DNA of 64,000 nt, from positions 2,170,001 to 2,234,000 of the forward strand of contig CP019882.1 of NCBI GenBank assembly GCA_002007745.1, in the 5' to 3' direction. Origin of the DNA: Mycolicibacterium litorale (GTDB lineage Bacteria > Actinomycetota > Actinomycetes > Mycobacteriales > Mycobacteriaceae). Below the pieces are notes generated by a model that had not been told where the DNA came from, did not search any database, and saw only the letters and a program-made list of their open reading frames with translations. This document shows positions 45,110 through 54,779 of this stretch, piece after piece. A program made the translations under genes and the position numbers. The number at the start of each line of letters is the position of its first letter. Positions within the stretch are counted from its first letter, which is position 1.

Positions 45110-45919
45110 TCAGTCCTTGTAATAGACGATCTGGTGGGTGGTGGCCAGCAGCGTTGCGTCGCGCCCCCAGATCTGGGCGCTCTGGTCGAAGTACCCGCGC
45201 TCGAACCGTTGGGCGCCCGCGGTTGCCAAGACGAAATCTGTTCCCTGTCGGGACAATTCCGCACCATCGGCGTGGAAATAGGTCGTCAGGGAGATGGTGC
45301 CGGCGGGCAGTGGGCGCCCCCGGCGCAGAAACACCCGTGGGTAGAACACATCGGTGAGCGCCGTCAGTGCGGGAAAGTCGAGCACGCGGGCGGGACTTTG
45401 GCGCACCCACAGTGTCGTCGTCGACGATGGCGATTCCTGCTCGACGTCCGGCAATCCGCCCTCGACGTAATGCATCGAGTAGTTGGCCATCCATGCCACG
45501 AAGTCCGGTCGTGCCGTGGCTGGGACGGCTTCGGGGTCGGGTGCGGCCGGCATCCGGGCTTCGGTGTCGGACCAGGCCTCGCGGCGTCGGCCGAACACCG
45601 CGGTCGCGGTGGTGGTGACGCCGTGCTCCTGGATCACCTCCGCGGTCCAGTGTTGGTTGGTCCGGTTGGTGCGCACGGCGCGCACCGAGACGTCGAAAGC
45701 TCCGTCGTGAATGGGTGCGAGGTAGTTGACGGTCAGCGCCACGGGTTCGCCGATGCGATCCGGATGGCATTCGATCGCATGCACGATCGTGGCTGCAGTG
45801 GTCCCGCCGAACGGCCCGACCATGTTGGCGTAGGCGGGAGTCGTCTGACCGCTGTATCGACCCAACCCGTTGCCGGCCAAGCCGATTGCGGTGTCGAATG
45901 CATGAGTGGTGGTCGTCAT
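45110..45919 (-). CDS. TesB-like double-hotdog acyl-CoA thioesterase family protein
   Basis: A 269-aa protein with two hotdog-like halves. The first contains YANMVGPFGGTTAATIVHAIE and LTVNYLAPIHDGAFDVSVRAVRTNRTNQHWTAEV; the second FYPRVFLRRGRPLPAGTISLTTYFHAD and the ending ATTHQIVYYK. This is the TesB/acyl-CoA thioesterase pattern, cytosolic, hydrolysing acyl-CoA. The ATG at 45919 overlaps the stop of the HxlR regulator gene (ATGA), so the pair is co-expressed and probably autoregulated. The substrate chain length is unknown. Confidence 0.8.
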   Translation of the reverse strand: MTTTTHAFDTAIGLAGNGLGRYSGQTTPAYANMVGPFGGTTAATIVHAIECHPDRIGEPVALTVNYLAPIHDGAFDVSVRAVRTNRTNQHWTAEVIQEHGVTTTATAVFGRRREAWSDTEARMPAAPDPEAVPATARPDFVAWMANYSMHYVEGGLPDVEQESPSSTTTLWVRQSPARVLDFPALTALTDVFYPRVFLRRGRPLPAGTISLTTYFHADGAELSRQGTDFVLATAGAQRFERGYFDQSAQIWGRDATLLATTHQIVYYKD

Positions 45920-46407
45920 TGGATGGTCCTTCCGGGGTGGGCTGGACGCGCGCCGGGACCCGGCCGGGGCTCGGTGTCGTGAGCGCGCAGTAATTCCTGG
46001 TCGTCGCTGCACCGCAGGACAAGTTCGACGGGGTGACCGCATTCCCGGTGGACCACCTCGACGGGTGGCCCGGCGGGGTCGGCCTCCCACTTGTCGCCCC
46101 ACCGCATCAGTGCGACCACGATGGGCAGCAGGTCGCGGCCTTTCTCGGTGAGGCGGTACTCCTGCCGTTCACGCTGACCAGGTTCCCGGTAGGGGAGTCG
46201 TCGCAGGACCCCGGCTTCGACGAGGGTGGCGAGCCGTTCGCTGAGGACCTGTCGAGGGCAGCCGATGCGGGTCTGGAACTGCTCGAAGCGCCGCGCACCG
46301 TAGAAGGCTTCACGGAGCACCAGCAGCGTCCACTTTTCGCCGACGACGTCCAGCGCTCGCTTGACCGAACAGTTTTCGGCACTGATCAAGTCACGGTCGA
46401 CCGGCAT
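45916..46407 (-). CDS. HxlR-family transcriptional regulator
   Basis: A 163-aa winged-helix regulator. The HxlR core lies at residues 13-110 (CSVKRALDVVGEKWTLLVLREAFYGARRFEQF, PRQVLSERLATLVEAGVLRR, YRLTEKGRDLLPIVVALMRWGDKW). The C-terminal extension has CGHPVELVLRC, with two Cys that could sense oxidants or metal. It is translationally coupled to the thioesterase gene. Confidence 0.9.
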   Translation of the reverse strand: MPVDRDLISAENCSVKRALDVVGEKWTLLVLREAFYGARRFEQFQTRIGCPRQVLSERLATLVEAGVLRRLPYREPGQRERQEYRLTEKGRDLLPIVVALMRWGDKWEADPAGPPVEVVHRECGHPVELVLRCSDDQELLRAHDTEPRPGPGARPAHPGRTIQ

Positions 46408-46496
46408 GGCGCCAGCCTAGCAAAGTCCATTTTCTGGACTCAGGGATGGGTTGCCGCTCCCGGCGGCGTGCCGGTGGCGACGTGGCGGAGGCTGCC

Positions 46497-48338
46497 CTAC
46501 ACCACCGTGGTCTTCAGCGGGCTCAGGTCGGTCTCCATGAGCACGACGTTGTAGTTGCCCCACAGCGACATGTTCCAGTACAGCGTGCTGACGTCGGGAT
46601 CGCCGTTGTCGTCGACCAGCTTTCCGGTTCCCGACCACGGATGGATCATGGGCGCGTAGAGCCCGGGGTAGGCCGCCGAGGTCGCCACCGTGATCGGCGC
46701 CGACCATTGGCCGTTGGGTTGGTCGGCGTATCGCAACTGGATGTTGTTGTTGCCGTCGGCGTACATCATCACGTACTTGCCGAGGTAATCGTTGTACTGC
46801 ACCGACATTTCGCTGACGTTCCCACCGGTCTTGGCGCCGAACAGGCCGCCCAAGTAGCCGCCCAGCACGTTGGGGTCGTTGGCCCAGTCGATGATGGGTC
46901 CGAAAATGCCTGCGGAGTTGGGTGAATCGCCGATGATCGGTACGGCGGCGACGGGTTTGCCGGTCACCCAGTCAGATCCGTTCCAGTACTGGTACTTCGA
47001 GAGGTCGGTGACATCGCCGACGGCGACGCGGGACAGGTACGCCGATCCCGCACGGCCCGAAGGCGTGCCGAATGCGTACAGGTACTGGGTGTCTCCCTCG
47101 GCGACCTGGTCGGCGGGCTGCAGGACGTAGGCGGCCTGCTGGAAGTTCTGGTTACCGGGGACGTACGGCGTGGTCGAACCGAACCAGCTGGCCGAGCGGA
47201 TGGTCGAGGGCACCAGCACCCACTTGTCGGTTGCCTGGTTGTACATCGAGATGGCCGAATAGTTGGTGGTCCAACGCCCCGGGGTGTCCCACGATCTGAC
47301 CGACATGTAATTCACGTATTGCTGATCGCGCACCGAGACGGCCGAGGTGGGGATGACGGTCACCTCAGAGCCGAGCAACGGGAACAAGGCACCGGGTGCG
47401 CTCGGGATGAACTGGTAGGCGTAGCCGGTCGGTAGCAGGCTCAGGCCGTTGGAGAGGTTTTTGTCGGTGCTCAGCAGCAGCACGTTGGAACGCCAGTCGC
47501 CGGTCATGTTGGGCCCGCTGAAGGTGTCACCGAACGCGAGCTGGATTTTTCCGGTGAGCCCGTTCTCCCACATAATGCCCAGGTCGGTGCCCCAGATGCC
47601 GAAGCCGGCGGTGTTGTTGGTCTGCGGCCATCCGATGCCGGGATAGCCGCTGTTGACCTGGCCGGTCACCCATCCGACTGGGGCCGAGGGCAAGCTGTTC
47701 GGGGTCGATGTCACCACCGCCGCGGCCAACGTCGCGGTCCGGGAGGTGGTCGATGATGCGGTCGCACTCATCGTGCGGGCCTGAACCCGTCGCGCTGTGG
47801 TGGCCAATCCCGATGCGACCACCTCGGCATCGGGGGTGGGTGCGCCGGGAGCCTGGCCGGTGTCCGTGACGCTCGCACTCGAGAGCTGCCCGGTGGCCGC
47901 CGGTGGTGTGCTCTGGGCCGTCAGGGCTGGGCCGGTCTGCGTCGGGGTGCTCAGCGTTGCCGCCCGAACCGGGCGGGCGGCGCCACCGGCGGCAGGGGTG
48001 CTGGTCGCCGGCGCGGAAGCCTTCGGGGTTGACGCAGAGTTGCCGCGGGCGGTCGGCCGCGCCGCAGCGCGTGACGACGAAGCCGACGGTGCCGAAGGCG
48101 CGGTGCCGAGCCGCGACGGACCGGTGGCGACCGACTTTGCCGGCTTGGTCGACGCCGAGTCGGCGCCCGACGATCCGGGCGCGGACGCACCGTGCGTCGA
48201 GGAACCGGACGAGCCGGAATCAGACGAGTCCGCCCACGCCATTCCCGCGGCCCCGAAGATCGCCGCGCCTACACCCAGGGCCACCGCCAGACCGCCGAGG
48301 CGGCCCACATACGCGGAGGCATTCTTCGTCGGACCCAT
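46497..48338 (-). CDS. Exported DUF4185 protein (arabinanase-like family)
   Basis: A 613-aa exported protein starting at ATG 48338 (a GTG at 48347 is the alternative). Residues 10-40 are a signal peptide (GGLAVALGVGAAIFGAAGMAWA). Residues 45-205 are low-complexity Ser/Ala/Pro/Thr. From about residue 220 there is a DUF4185 catalytic-like domain with a beta-propeller look (GIWGTDLGIMWENGLTGKIQLAFGDTF, YVNYMSVRSWDTPGRWTTNYSAISMY, NNNIQLRYADQPNGQWSAP). The family has been linked to D-arabinan-degrading hydrolases of mycobacteria (GH183). If that holds here, the role is arabinogalactan or lipoarabinomannan remodelling; I rate this as likely but unproven. It is the only gene of its transcript. Confidence 0.82.
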   Translation of the reverse strand: MGPTKNASAYVGRLGGLAVALGVGAAIFGAAGMAWADSSDSGSSGSSTHGASAPGSSGADSASTKPAKSVATGPSRLGTAPSAPSASSSRAAARPTARGNSASTPKASAPATSTPAAGGAARPVRAATLSTPTQTGPALTAQSTPPAATGQLSSASVTDTGQAPGAPTPDAEVVASGLATTARRVQARTMSATASSTTSRTATLAAAVVTSTPNSLPSAPVGWVTGQVNSGYPGIGWPQTNNTAGFGIWGTDLGIMWENGLTGKIQLAFGDTFSGPNMTGDWRSNVLLLSTDKNLSNGLSLLPTGYAYQFIPSAPGALFPLLGSEVTVIPTSAVSVRDQQYVNYMSVRSWDTPGRWTTNYSAISMYNQATDKWVLVPSTIRSASWFGSTTPYVPGNQNFQQAAYVLQPADQVAEGDTQYLYAFGTPSGRAGSAYLSRVAVGDVTDLSKYQYWNGSDWVTGKPVAAVPIIGDSPNSAGIFGPIIDWANDPNVLGGYLGGLFGAKTGGNVSEMSVQYNDYLGKYVMMYADGNNNIQLRYADQPNGQWSAPITVATSAAYPGLYAPMIHPWSGTGKLVDDNGDPDVSTLYWNMSLWGNYNVVLMETDLSPLKTTVV

Positions 48339-48347
48339 CACTTCCAC

Positions 48348-48778
48348 CCCTGTCGGCTCGATTCACGTCACCGACTCCATCGCAAACCCCCCGGCATGCG
48401 TTTCCGCGAATGCGGTCAGTGCCTGAGCAGACGGTACCGCACGGAGCAAACCTCAGGGCTCTCTCTGGCCCCGAGTCTCGCAAACAATTCGCGCGCCAAT
48501 GGTTGATGGGACGGGCACTGATCGCCGACCGCAGCGCGGTAGTGGGGCGAATCATCAGCTCAGCCGGGGCGGGGTCGCCGCCGCGGTTGGCCACGGCGCG
48601 GCGTCTGCCGACCGTCGCAGCTCAGCGTCTCAGCTGCCTCATGGCAAATCCTCTGGATCACCGGCGGGGGTTGCTCAGTAACCGACAATCTGGCAAGATT
48701 CCCCGATTGAACGGGCATTCGGGCCCATCTAAGGCCCCCTGGCGAGGGCGGGATCGCCAGATCAACGAAGGAAATTCC
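48348..48778. other. 430-bp divergent intergenic region
   Basis: It holds the promoters of the DUF4185 gene (minus) and the small lipoprotein gene (plus). One hairpin, CTGGCGA (48739-48745) and TCGCCAG (48754-48760), lies just upstream of the lipoprotein start in the likely 5' leader. No convincing gene is seen; frames crossing it are shadows. Confidence 0.5.
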
Positions 48779-49036
48779 ATGAGTTCGCGCTCTATCCGGG
48801 TGCGCCTCGCCGCAATGATCGGCGGCGCCGCACTGCTCACCATGACTTCGCTCGTAGCGGCGTGCAGCAAAAACGAGAATCAGGCGCCCCCAGCCCCGAG
48901 TCCCACGTCGGTGTCGCCGACCGAGAAGGTGATCAGCCCCACCGGGGGTAACAAGTTCAGTCCGACGGCGGTGGCTCCGCCTGCGCCGACCCTGTCCCCA
49001 GGCAACCACCACCACGGTCTCAACGGCATTTCGTGA
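48779..49036 (+). CDS. Small mycobacterial lipoprotein
   Basis: An 85-aa protein. It has a basic N-terminus, a hydrophobic signal (AAMIGGAALLTMTSLV) and lipobox VAAC at about residue 28. A Pro/Ser/Thr-rich mature part ends GNHHHGLNGIS. The start is the ATG at 48779 with AAGGAA about 6 bases upstream. It has no domain, and the Pro/Ser/Thr tail is a typical cell-wall spanning or linker region. It does not match a named lipoprotein known to me. Confidence 0.65.
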   Translation: MSSRSIRVRLAAMIGGAALLTMTSLVAACSKNENQAPPAPSPTSVSPTEKVISPTGGNKFSPTAVAPPAPTLSPGNHHHGLNGIS

Positions 49037-49045
49037 ATTCCGGCG

Positions 49046-49076
49046 CGGTCGGGGCGTCCCCGCGGCGCCCCGACCG
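49046..49076. terminator. Bidirectional hairpin between lipoprotein and secreted-protein genes
   Basis: CGGTCGGGGCG (49046-49056) and CGCCCCGACCG (49066-49076) are perfect 11-bp arms with a 9-base loop, between the stops at 49036 (plus) and 49093 (minus). Confidence 0.7.
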
Positions 49077-49092
49077 TCGGCTGGAGTTGAAA

Positions 49093-49380
49093 CTACTTGG
49101 GGCAGTTGATGGTCACGTAGGCGATGCCCTGGTTGCCGGCCGATCCCGCGGTGTCGATATCGGTGACGGTGCACTGCGACAGCGGGGTGTTGGGGGCACC
49201 GTTCTCGTATTGCAACGAGACGTCATAGCCCGCGGCGTCGAGGTCGCGGATGGTGGCGGCTGCCGACTCCGAACCGGGTTCGGGAATGCTCGGTGGATCG
49301 GCAACGGCCAAGGGGGCCAGCACAATCGACGTGCCGGCACCGATCAGCAGCGCGGCGACGTAACGCAGTTCGAGTGACAT
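49093..49380 (-). CDS. Small secreted mycobacterial protein with one disulfide
   Basis: A 95-aa protein: signal peptide (YVAALLIGAGTSIVLAPLAVA, cleavage near ADPP), then a 65-residue mature domain. The domain contains ATIRDLDAAGYDVSLQYENGAPNT and two Cys (LSQCTVTDI and INCPK) that can form a disulfide. This belongs to a widespread group of small mycobacterial secreted proteins of unknown function. Its ATG at 49380 is followed upstream by a promoter region divergent from nothing; the mmpL end lies 127 bp away. Confidence 0.75.
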   Translation of the reverse strand: MSLELRYVAALLIGAGTSIVLAPLAVADPPSIPEPGSESAAATIRDLDAAGYDVSLQYENGAPNTPLSQCTVTDIDTAGSAGNQGIAYVTINCPK

Positions 49381-49506
49381 CTGGGTCCTTCCTCGGCGGC
49401 CCCCCGTGGGCCTGTCGTCAAGGATGACAGCAAAGTCATGGCCGGACTTGCCACCGTGCGAACGGCGGCTGAACAGGTGCCGAACAGGGTGTGTCCGCCC
49501 CGGGCG

Positions 49507-52392
49507 TCAGGTCGTCGGTTCGCCGTGCTGGCTGGCGCTGACCGACTGCCGGTCCGTCGAATCCGGTGCCGCCGGCCAAGGCTCGGGCACCGGCCGCTGG
49601 CGGACGCGTTGCGGCCACCAGAACCACCGGCCCAGCAGTGCCGCGATCGACGGTGTCATGAACGAGCGCACCACCAGCGTGTCGAACAACAGGCCGAGCG
49701 CGATCGTGGTGCCCACCTGGCCGGCGACCCGCAGATCGCTGATCACCATCGAACCCATGGTGGCGGCAAAAACCAACCCCGCCGAGGTCACCACCGAACC
49801 GCTACCTGCCATCGCCCGGATGATCCCGGTGTTCAGGCCGGCGTGAATCTCTTCTTTGAACCGGGCCACCAGCAGCAGGTTGTAGTCCGACCCGACCGCC
49901 AGCAGGATGATCACCGCCATCGCGATGACCATCCAGTGCAGTGGCAGGCCGACGATGTGCTGCCAGATGAGCACCGAGAGGCCGAACGAGGCGCCCAGCG
50001 AGAGCACCACCGTGCCGACGATCACCGCCGCGGCCACCACACTTCGGGTGATCATCAACATGATGATGAAGATCAGGCCCAGCGCCGCGATCCCGGCGAT
50101 CAGCAGGTCGTAGTTGGCGCCGTGCTGCATGTCCTTATAGGTCGACGCGGTGCCGCCCAGGTACACCCGCGATCCCTCCAGAGGAGTGCCCTTGATGGCC
50201 TCGAACGCGGCGTTCTTGATCTTGTCGATGTGGGAGATGCCCTCCGGGGTTGCGGGGTCACCCTCGTGGGAGATGATGAACCGCACCGCTTTTCCGTCCG
50301 GTGAGACGAACATCTTCAGGCCGCGCTTGAATTCGGGATTGTCGAACACCTCAGGCGGCAGGTAGAACGAGTCGTCGTTCTTCGACGCGTCGAACGCCTG
50401 GCCCATGGCGGTGGCGTTCTCCTGCATCGCGTCCATCTGATCCTGCAGACCACTCATGGTGGACTGCATGGTCAGCATGGTCGTCTTCATTTCCTTCATG
50501 GTGGCGATCATCGGCGGCATGATCTGGACCATCTTCGGCATCAGGGTGTCGAGCTTGTCCATGTCGACCAGCATCGAGGCGAGATCGCCACTGAGGGTGT
50601 CGATTCCGTCGAGGGAGTCGAAGATCGACCGCATCGACCAGCAGACGGGGATGTCGTAGCAGTGCGGTTCCCAGTAGAGGTAGTTGCGGATCGGGCGGAA
50701 GAAATCGTCGAAATTGGAGATGTTGTCCCGGATCTGGTTGGTGTCGTCGACCATCTGCTTGGTCTTGGTCACCATGCTGTGGGTGATGCCGACCATGTCC
50801 TTGGTCAGGGCCAGCATGCGTTCCATCGTGTCGATGGTGACCTGCATCTCGTCACCCATCTTCAGCATGTCCTTCATCCGGTCTTGGAGATAGGACATGT
50901 TCATCGTCTGGTTCGTGCCCTGCATGCTGATGATGAACGGAATCGAGGTGTGCTCGATCGGCGTGCCCAGCGGACGGGTGATGGTCTGCACCCGGCCGAT
51001 GCCCGGGATGTGGAAGATCGACTTGGCGACCCGGTCGATGACGAGCATGTCGGCGGGGTTACGCACATCGTGGTCGGACTCGATGAGCAACAACTCCGGG
51101 TTCATCCTGGCTTGCGGGAAGTGCCGGTCGGCGGCCGCGTATCCCTCGTTGGCCGGGATGTCACGGGGGAGATAGTTGCGGTCGTTGTAGTTCGTCTTGT
51201 ACGACGGCAGCGCCAGCAGGCCGACGAGGGCCAGCGCGACCGAGGCCACCAGGATCGGCGCGGGCCAGCGCACCACCGCCGTCCCGACCCGCCGCCAGGT
51301 TCGGGTGTTCATCTTGCGCTTGGGTTCGAACAGGCCGAACCGGCTGCCCACGGTGATCAGGGCCGGCCCCATGGTCAATGCCGCCAAAACCGCGATCAAC
51401 ATGCCGATCGACAGCGGAAAGCCCAGCGACTTGAAGTAGTTCAACCGAGTGAAATGCAGGCACAGCGTGGCGCCGGCAATGGTGAGGCCGGAACCGAGGA
51501 TGACGTGTGCGGTGCCGTGGAACATGGTGTAGTAGGCGGTCTCCCGGTCCTCGCCGGCCTGGCGCGCCTCGTGGTAGCGGCCGATCAGGAAGATCGCGTA
51601 GTCGGTCGCGGCGGCGATTGCGAGCGTGGTGAGCAGGTTCACCGCGAACGTCGACAGGCCGATGATGTTCGCGTTGCCCAGGAAGGCGATGATGCCGCGG
51701 GCTGCCGAGAGTTCCAGGAACACCATGACCAGCACCAGGATCACGGTCGTGATCGAGCGGTAGACCAGCAGCAGCATCACGAAGATGACCGCGATCGTCA
51801 CCGCGGTGATCAACTTGACGCTCTTGTCGCCGGCACTGTGCTGGTCGGCGCTGAGCGCCGACGGGCCGGTGACGTACACCTTGAGACCGGCCGGCGGTGG
51901 GTCGGCGTCGACGATCTTGCGGACCGCGTCCACCGACTCGTTGGCCATGGCTTCACCGAGGTTGCCGGCCAAGTACACCTGGACGTAGGCGGCTTTGCCG
52001 TCCGCACTCTGCGAACCGGCCGCCGTCAGCGGGTCGCCCCAGAAATCCTGGATGTGCTCGACGTGGGTGGTGTCTGCCCGTAGTCGCTGGACCAGGCCGG
52101 CGTAGTACTCGTGCGCCTCGTCGCCCAGTGGCTGATCACCCTCGAGCAGGATCATCACCGAGCTGTTGGACTTGAACTCCTGAAAGTCCGCGCCGACACG
52201 TTTCATCGCCTTCAATGACGGCGCGTCATCGGGAGCCAGCGAGACCGAATGCTGCTGGCTGACCTCCTCCAGCTGCGGGACGGCGACGTTGAGCACGACG
52301 ACCAGGCCGAACCAGAACAGCAGGATCGGAACCGAGAACATGCGGATGAACCGCGGCAAGGTCGGGCGGGTGCCGGTGGGCTGATTCGTCAT
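49507..52392 (-). CDS. mmpL: MmpL4/5-type RND transporter, partner of MmpS
   Basis: A 961-aa RND transporter paralogous to the one at 30138. Two hydrophobic halves carry the DY pairs in [15 protein letters not shown] and [15 protein letters not shown]. The large second periplasmic domain has long Met/Asp/Thr-rich helices ([40 protein letters not shown]), the coiled-coil insertion typical of MmpL4/MmpL5. It overlaps mmpS by 4 bp. By analogy with M. tuberculosis MmpS4/L4 and MmpS5/L5, it probably exports carboxymycobactin/mycobactin-type siderophores and may pump drugs. The C-terminus is Pro/Gln/Ser-rich. Confidence 0.92.
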   Translation of the reverse strand: MTNQPTGTRPTLPRFIRMFSVPILLFWFGLVVVLNVAVPQLEEVSQQHSVSLAPDDAPSLKAMKRVGADFQEFKSNSSVMILLEGDQPLGDEAHEYYAGLVQRLRADTTHVEHIQDFWGDPLTAAGSQSADGKAAYVQVYLAGNLGEAMANESVDAVRKIVDADPPPAGLKVYVTGPSALSADQHSAGDKSVKLITAVTIAVIFVMLLLVYRSITTVILVLVMVFLELSAARGIIAFLGNANIIGLSTFAVNLLTTLAIAAATDYAIFLIGRYHEARQAGEDRETAYYTMFHGTAHVILGSGLTIAGATLCLHFTRLNYFKSLGFPLSIGMLIAVLAALTMGPALITVGSRFGLFEPKRKMNTRTWRRVGTAVVRWPAPILVASVALALVGLLALPSYKTNYNDRNYLPRDIPANEGYAAADRHFPQARMNPELLLIESDHDVRNPADMLVIDRVAKSIFHIPGIGRVQTITRPLGTPIEHTSIPFIISMQGTNQTMNMSYLQDRMKDMLKMGDEMQVTIDTMERMLALTKDMVGITHSMVTKTKQMVDDTNQIRDNISNFDDFFRPIRNYLYWEPHCYDIPVCWSMRSIFDSLDGIDTLSGDLASMLVDMDKLDTLMPKMVQIMPPMIATMKEMKTTMLTMQSTMSGLQDQMDAMQENATAMGQAFDASKNDDSFYLPPEVFDNPEFKRGLKMFVSPDGKAVRFIISHEGDPATPEGISHIDKIKNAAFEAIKGTPLEGSRVYLGGTASTYKDMQHGANYDLLIAGIAALGLIFIIMLMITRSVVAAAVIVGTVVLSLGASFGLSVLIWQHIVGLPLHWMVIAMAVIILLAVGSDYNLLLVARFKEEIHAGLNTGIIRAMAGSGSVVTSAGLVFAATMGSMVISDLRVAGQVGTTIALGLLFDTLVVRSFMTPSIAALLGRWFWWPQRVRQRPVPEPWPAAPDSTDRQSVSASQHGEPTT

Positions 52393-52820
52393 GCGGATTT
52401 CACCAGGCAGAAGGTCTGGGCGTTGACACCGGTCGAGGTCTTTTCGTCCTTGAGCACGCCGTCGACGAAGATCCGGCAGCCGATCGTGTCGGTATCACCC
52501 TGGGCAACGACATTGGCACTGGCCGCCGGGGCGGTCGTGGTCAGCGTGAGCGACCAGGGCAGCGGGGTGTCACGGACGATCTGCGGCTGTGCGTCCAGGT
52601 CGAGATAGTTGATGGTTGCCACCGCCCCCTGGGGTCCGAAGATCTCGTAGGTCACCTCTTTGGGATTGAACGGCTTGGTGTCGTTGGCCAGGCCGCTGCC
52701 GGGCCGGGTCAACTCGGTCTTGCCGAACACCCCGTGCAGCCGGAAGACCCCGAAGGCCGCGATGGCCACCACGACCATGATGACCAGTGGTATCCACGCC
52801 CGCCGCAATGCCTTGACCAT
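52389..52820 (-). CDS. mmpS: MmpS4/5-type accessory protein
   Basis: A 143-aa membrane-anchored periplasmic accessory. One N-terminal helix ([18 protein letters not shown]) is followed by a beta-sandwich domain. [24 protein letters not shown] and the ending [13 protein letters not shown] closely resemble MmpS4 and MmpS5. Two Cys (IGCRIFV and FCLVK) can form the conserved disulfide. It works with the downstream MmpL, with which it overlaps by 4 bp. Direct and inverted repeats lie 118-155 bp upstream. Confidence 0.93.
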   Translation of the reverse strand: MVKALRRAWIPLVIMVVVAIAAFGVFRLHGVFGKTELTRPGSGLANDTKPFNPKEVTYEIFGPQGAVATINYLDLDAQPQIVRDTPLPWSLTLTTTAPAASANVVAQGDTDTIGCRIFVDGVLKDEKTSTGVNAQTFCLVKSA

Positions 52821-52937
52821 AGAATCCCCGAAAAGCTAAGACGCCGACACGGACAGCGCGGCCACTTCGGCCGCCCCGATCGGGAGGGTGCCCGTCCGTG
52901 TCATCTCGATCCCATCTTCTCGCGCCGTCGCGACATG

Positions 52938-52975
52938 TTAGCCGACTTAACTGAGAGATTAGCTCACTTAACTGA
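52938..52975. promoter_or_regulatory. Repeat-rich operator region upstream of mmpS
   Basis: Two direct repeats TTAGCNNACTTAACTGA start at 52938 and 52959, exactly 21 bp (two helical turns) apart. Between them TTAACTGAG (52947-52955), AGATTAG and CTCACTTAA (52963-52971) form an inverted repeat with one mismatch. It is an AT-rich patch in GC-rich DNA. The arrangement fits cooperative binding of a dimeric regulator such as TetR or MarR type; the regulator is not adjacent. Confidence 0.55.
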
Positions 52976-53199
52976 TCGGACGATACCTTCCGGCGGCGCC
53001 GCCAATCGATCTCCTCCGGGCTTTCGTGCCTGAGGTCACAACACCCGCCGGCGCCGCGTATGGGTCACATCATCGCATCGGCGGCACCGACTGCTGGGCG
53101 CGGTGCACGCGTGTTGTGGCAGAACTGAATTCACGGCGATCTTGTGACATGTGGCCAATGGCTGTTGCGAAGGTGATTAGCTGGCCTACAATCCTGGGC

Positions 53200-53535
53200 A
53201 TGAACGTTACGAGGCTTGCAATGGCCGCCGTCGCGGCCGTCGCGGCGCCGATCGTCCTGGCCGCGCCGTCGCATGCCGATCCGGACACCGACTTCGCCAA
53301 CCAGCTGCACACCTTCGGGATCTACGGGCCTCGTGATTACAACGCCTGGATCGGCAAGATCACCTGCAAGCGGCTGGCCACCGGCTTGGACAAGGACGCC
53401 TACGCCTCGGCCAAGTTCCTCGTGACCAACCTGCCGCTGGGTACCACCCAGGGCCAGGCCCTGCAGTTCCTGGGGGCGGCCATCGGCACCTACTGCCCTG
53501 ACCAGGTGGGCGTGCTGCAGAGGGCGGCCGTTTAG
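53200..53535 (+). CDS. DUF732 exported protein
   Basis: A 111-aa protein with a signal peptide (MAAVAAVAAPIVLAAPSHA) and a DUF732 domain (DTDFANQLHTFGIYGPRDYNAWIGKITCKRL, ending YCPDQVGVLQ). The two Cys (ITCKRL and YCPDQ) are the conserved pair of this mycobacterial family, of unknown function and predicted helical. The start at ATG 53200 gives the normal signal; the frame upstream to 53026 has no similarity. It lies 8 bp before the SRPBCC gene. Confidence 0.82.
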   Translation: MNVTRLAMAAVAAVAAPIVLAAPSHADPDTDFANQLHTFGIYGPRDYNAWIGKITCKRLATGLDKDAYASAKFLVTNLPLGTTQGQALQFLGAAIGTYCPDQVGVLQRAAV

Positions 53536-53543
53536 CGAGCCTG

Positions 53544-53996
53544 ATGGGCCGCCCCGTCGACCGGATTCTCACCGCGGACATTCCCGGTGCCCCTGATCAG
53601 GTCCGAGACCATTACGTCGACCTGGACAACATCAAGGTCGTGCATCCGCTGGTGGTGTCGGTGGAAAGTCTGTCCCGCGCCGAGACCGCGGACGGTTACC
53701 GGCAGACCTACCGGGTGCGCGACCGTATCCCGCTTGGCGCACTGACGCTGCCGGTCAGCTACACCGCCAGCATCGACGTCCCCCGCACCGGCCCGGTGAG
53801 CACCCAGGCCCGCCAGTTCCCCGGCGTCCGGCTCGACGCGGTGGTCTCCTTCGACCCGATACCGACCGGCACCCGGCTCACCGAGCGCATCCGGTTCCGG
53901 GCGCCGTGGCCGCTGCTCGGCGTCACGGTCGGGCAGGCGGTGGCCGCCCACACCGAGATGCTGGCCGGCATCCGTCGCCACTTCGAGGCGAGCTGA
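53544..53996 (+). CDS. SRPBCC (START-like) domain protein
   Basis: A 150-aa soluble protein with the helix-grip fold pattern of polyketide cyclase/SRPBCC proteins: an N-terminal strand-helix (ILTADIPGAPDQVRDHYVDLDNI), alternating strands (YRQTYRVRDRIPLG, SYTASIDV, LDAVVSFDPIPTGTRLTERIRFRAP) and a long C-terminal helix (HTEMLAGIRRHFEAS). Such proteins bind hydrophobic ligands in a cavity. It starts 8 bp after the DUF732 gene and may share its transcript. No catalytic residues are obvious. Confidence 0.75.
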   Translation: MGRPVDRILTADIPGAPDQVRDHYVDLDNIKVVHPLVVSVESLSRAETADGYRQTYRVRDRIPLGALTLPVSYTASIDVPRTGPVSTQARQFPGVRLDAVVSFDPIPTGTRLTERIRFRAPWPLLGVTVGQAVAAHTEMLAGIRRHFEAS

Positions 53997-54005
53997 CCCG
54001 GCCGA

Positions 54006-54746
54006 TCAGCCTGCCGTCGTGCCGTTGTCCACGGTGTAGACCGCGCCGTGCACGGTCGAGGCGTCATCGCTGGCCAGGAAGGCGATCACCTTGGCCACAT
54101 CGGCGGGGGCCATCATTCCGCGCGGTGCGGCGATCCGCATGATGAGGTTCCAGTCGGCGTCATCGGGGGTTTTGAAGTCGGTGACCTGCGGGGTGAGCAT
54201 GCCGCCGGGGCACACCACATTCACCCGCAACCGCTCCTTGGTGTATTCGATGGCCAACGCCTTGGTGAGCCCGACCAGGCCGTGCTTGGCGGCGCAGTAC
54301 GCGGCGGAATACACCTCGCCTTCGATGCCTGCGATGGAGGCCACGTTGACGATGTTGCCGCCGGTCTCCAGCAGGTGGGGCAGCGCGGCGCGGCACAGAT
54401 AGAACGGTCCGTTCAGGTTGACCGCCAGGTCGTAGTCCCAGTCCTCGTCCGTTACCGACGTGGTGTGCCGCATCTGATGGAATCCGGCGGCGTTGACCAA
54501 CACATCGAGCCGGCCGAAGCGCTCGACGCACAGCGCGACCGCGTCGCGGCAGGCCTGTGCGCTGGTGATGTCGACCGAGGCGTAGCCGCCGCCGGGAACC
54601 GACTCGAACACCGAGGCCATCCGCTCGGTGTCGCGGGCGATGCCGAATACCGTGGCCCCGCGTTCGGCGAACACCTGCGCCACCGCCGCCCCCAGACCCG
54701 ACGACGCCCCCGTCACCAGGGCGACCTTCCCGCTCAGCTGTGTCAT
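54006..54746 (-). CDS. Short-chain dehydrogenase/reductase
   Basis: A 246-aa classical SDR with the NAD(P) motif TGASSGLG at residues 12-19, NAAG in DVLVNAAGFHQ, and the catalytic Ser (ASIAGIEG) and Tyr-x-x-x-Lys (YCAAKHG). The residue after the second strand (GIARDTER) suggests a dinucleotide preference that cannot be fixed by eye. Its start lies 33 bp downstream of the Cys-rich repeat gene on the same strand. The substrate is unknown. Confidence 0.88.
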   Translation of the reverse strand: MTQLSGKVALVTGASSGLGAAVAQVFAERGATVFGIARDTERMASVFESVPGGGYASVDITSAQACRDAVALCVERFGRLDVLVNAAGFHQMRHTTSVTDEDWDYDLAVNLNGPFYLCRAALPHLLETGGNIVNVASIAGIEGEVYSAAYCAAKHGLVGLTKALAIEYTKERLRVNVVCPGGMLTPQVTDFKTPDDADWNLIMRIAAPRGMMAPADVAKVIAFLASDDASTVHGAVYTVDNGTTAG

Positions 54747-54779
54747 GCCTCAACCCTTCCCGGGTGGGCGCGACCACAT

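Noticed and set aside
52938..52975. IdeR/iron box upstream of mmpS
   Set aside because: Resembles TTAGGTTAGGCTAACCTAA in both ends, but the half-site spacing is one base short and several central positions differ. I keep it only as an unassigned operator.
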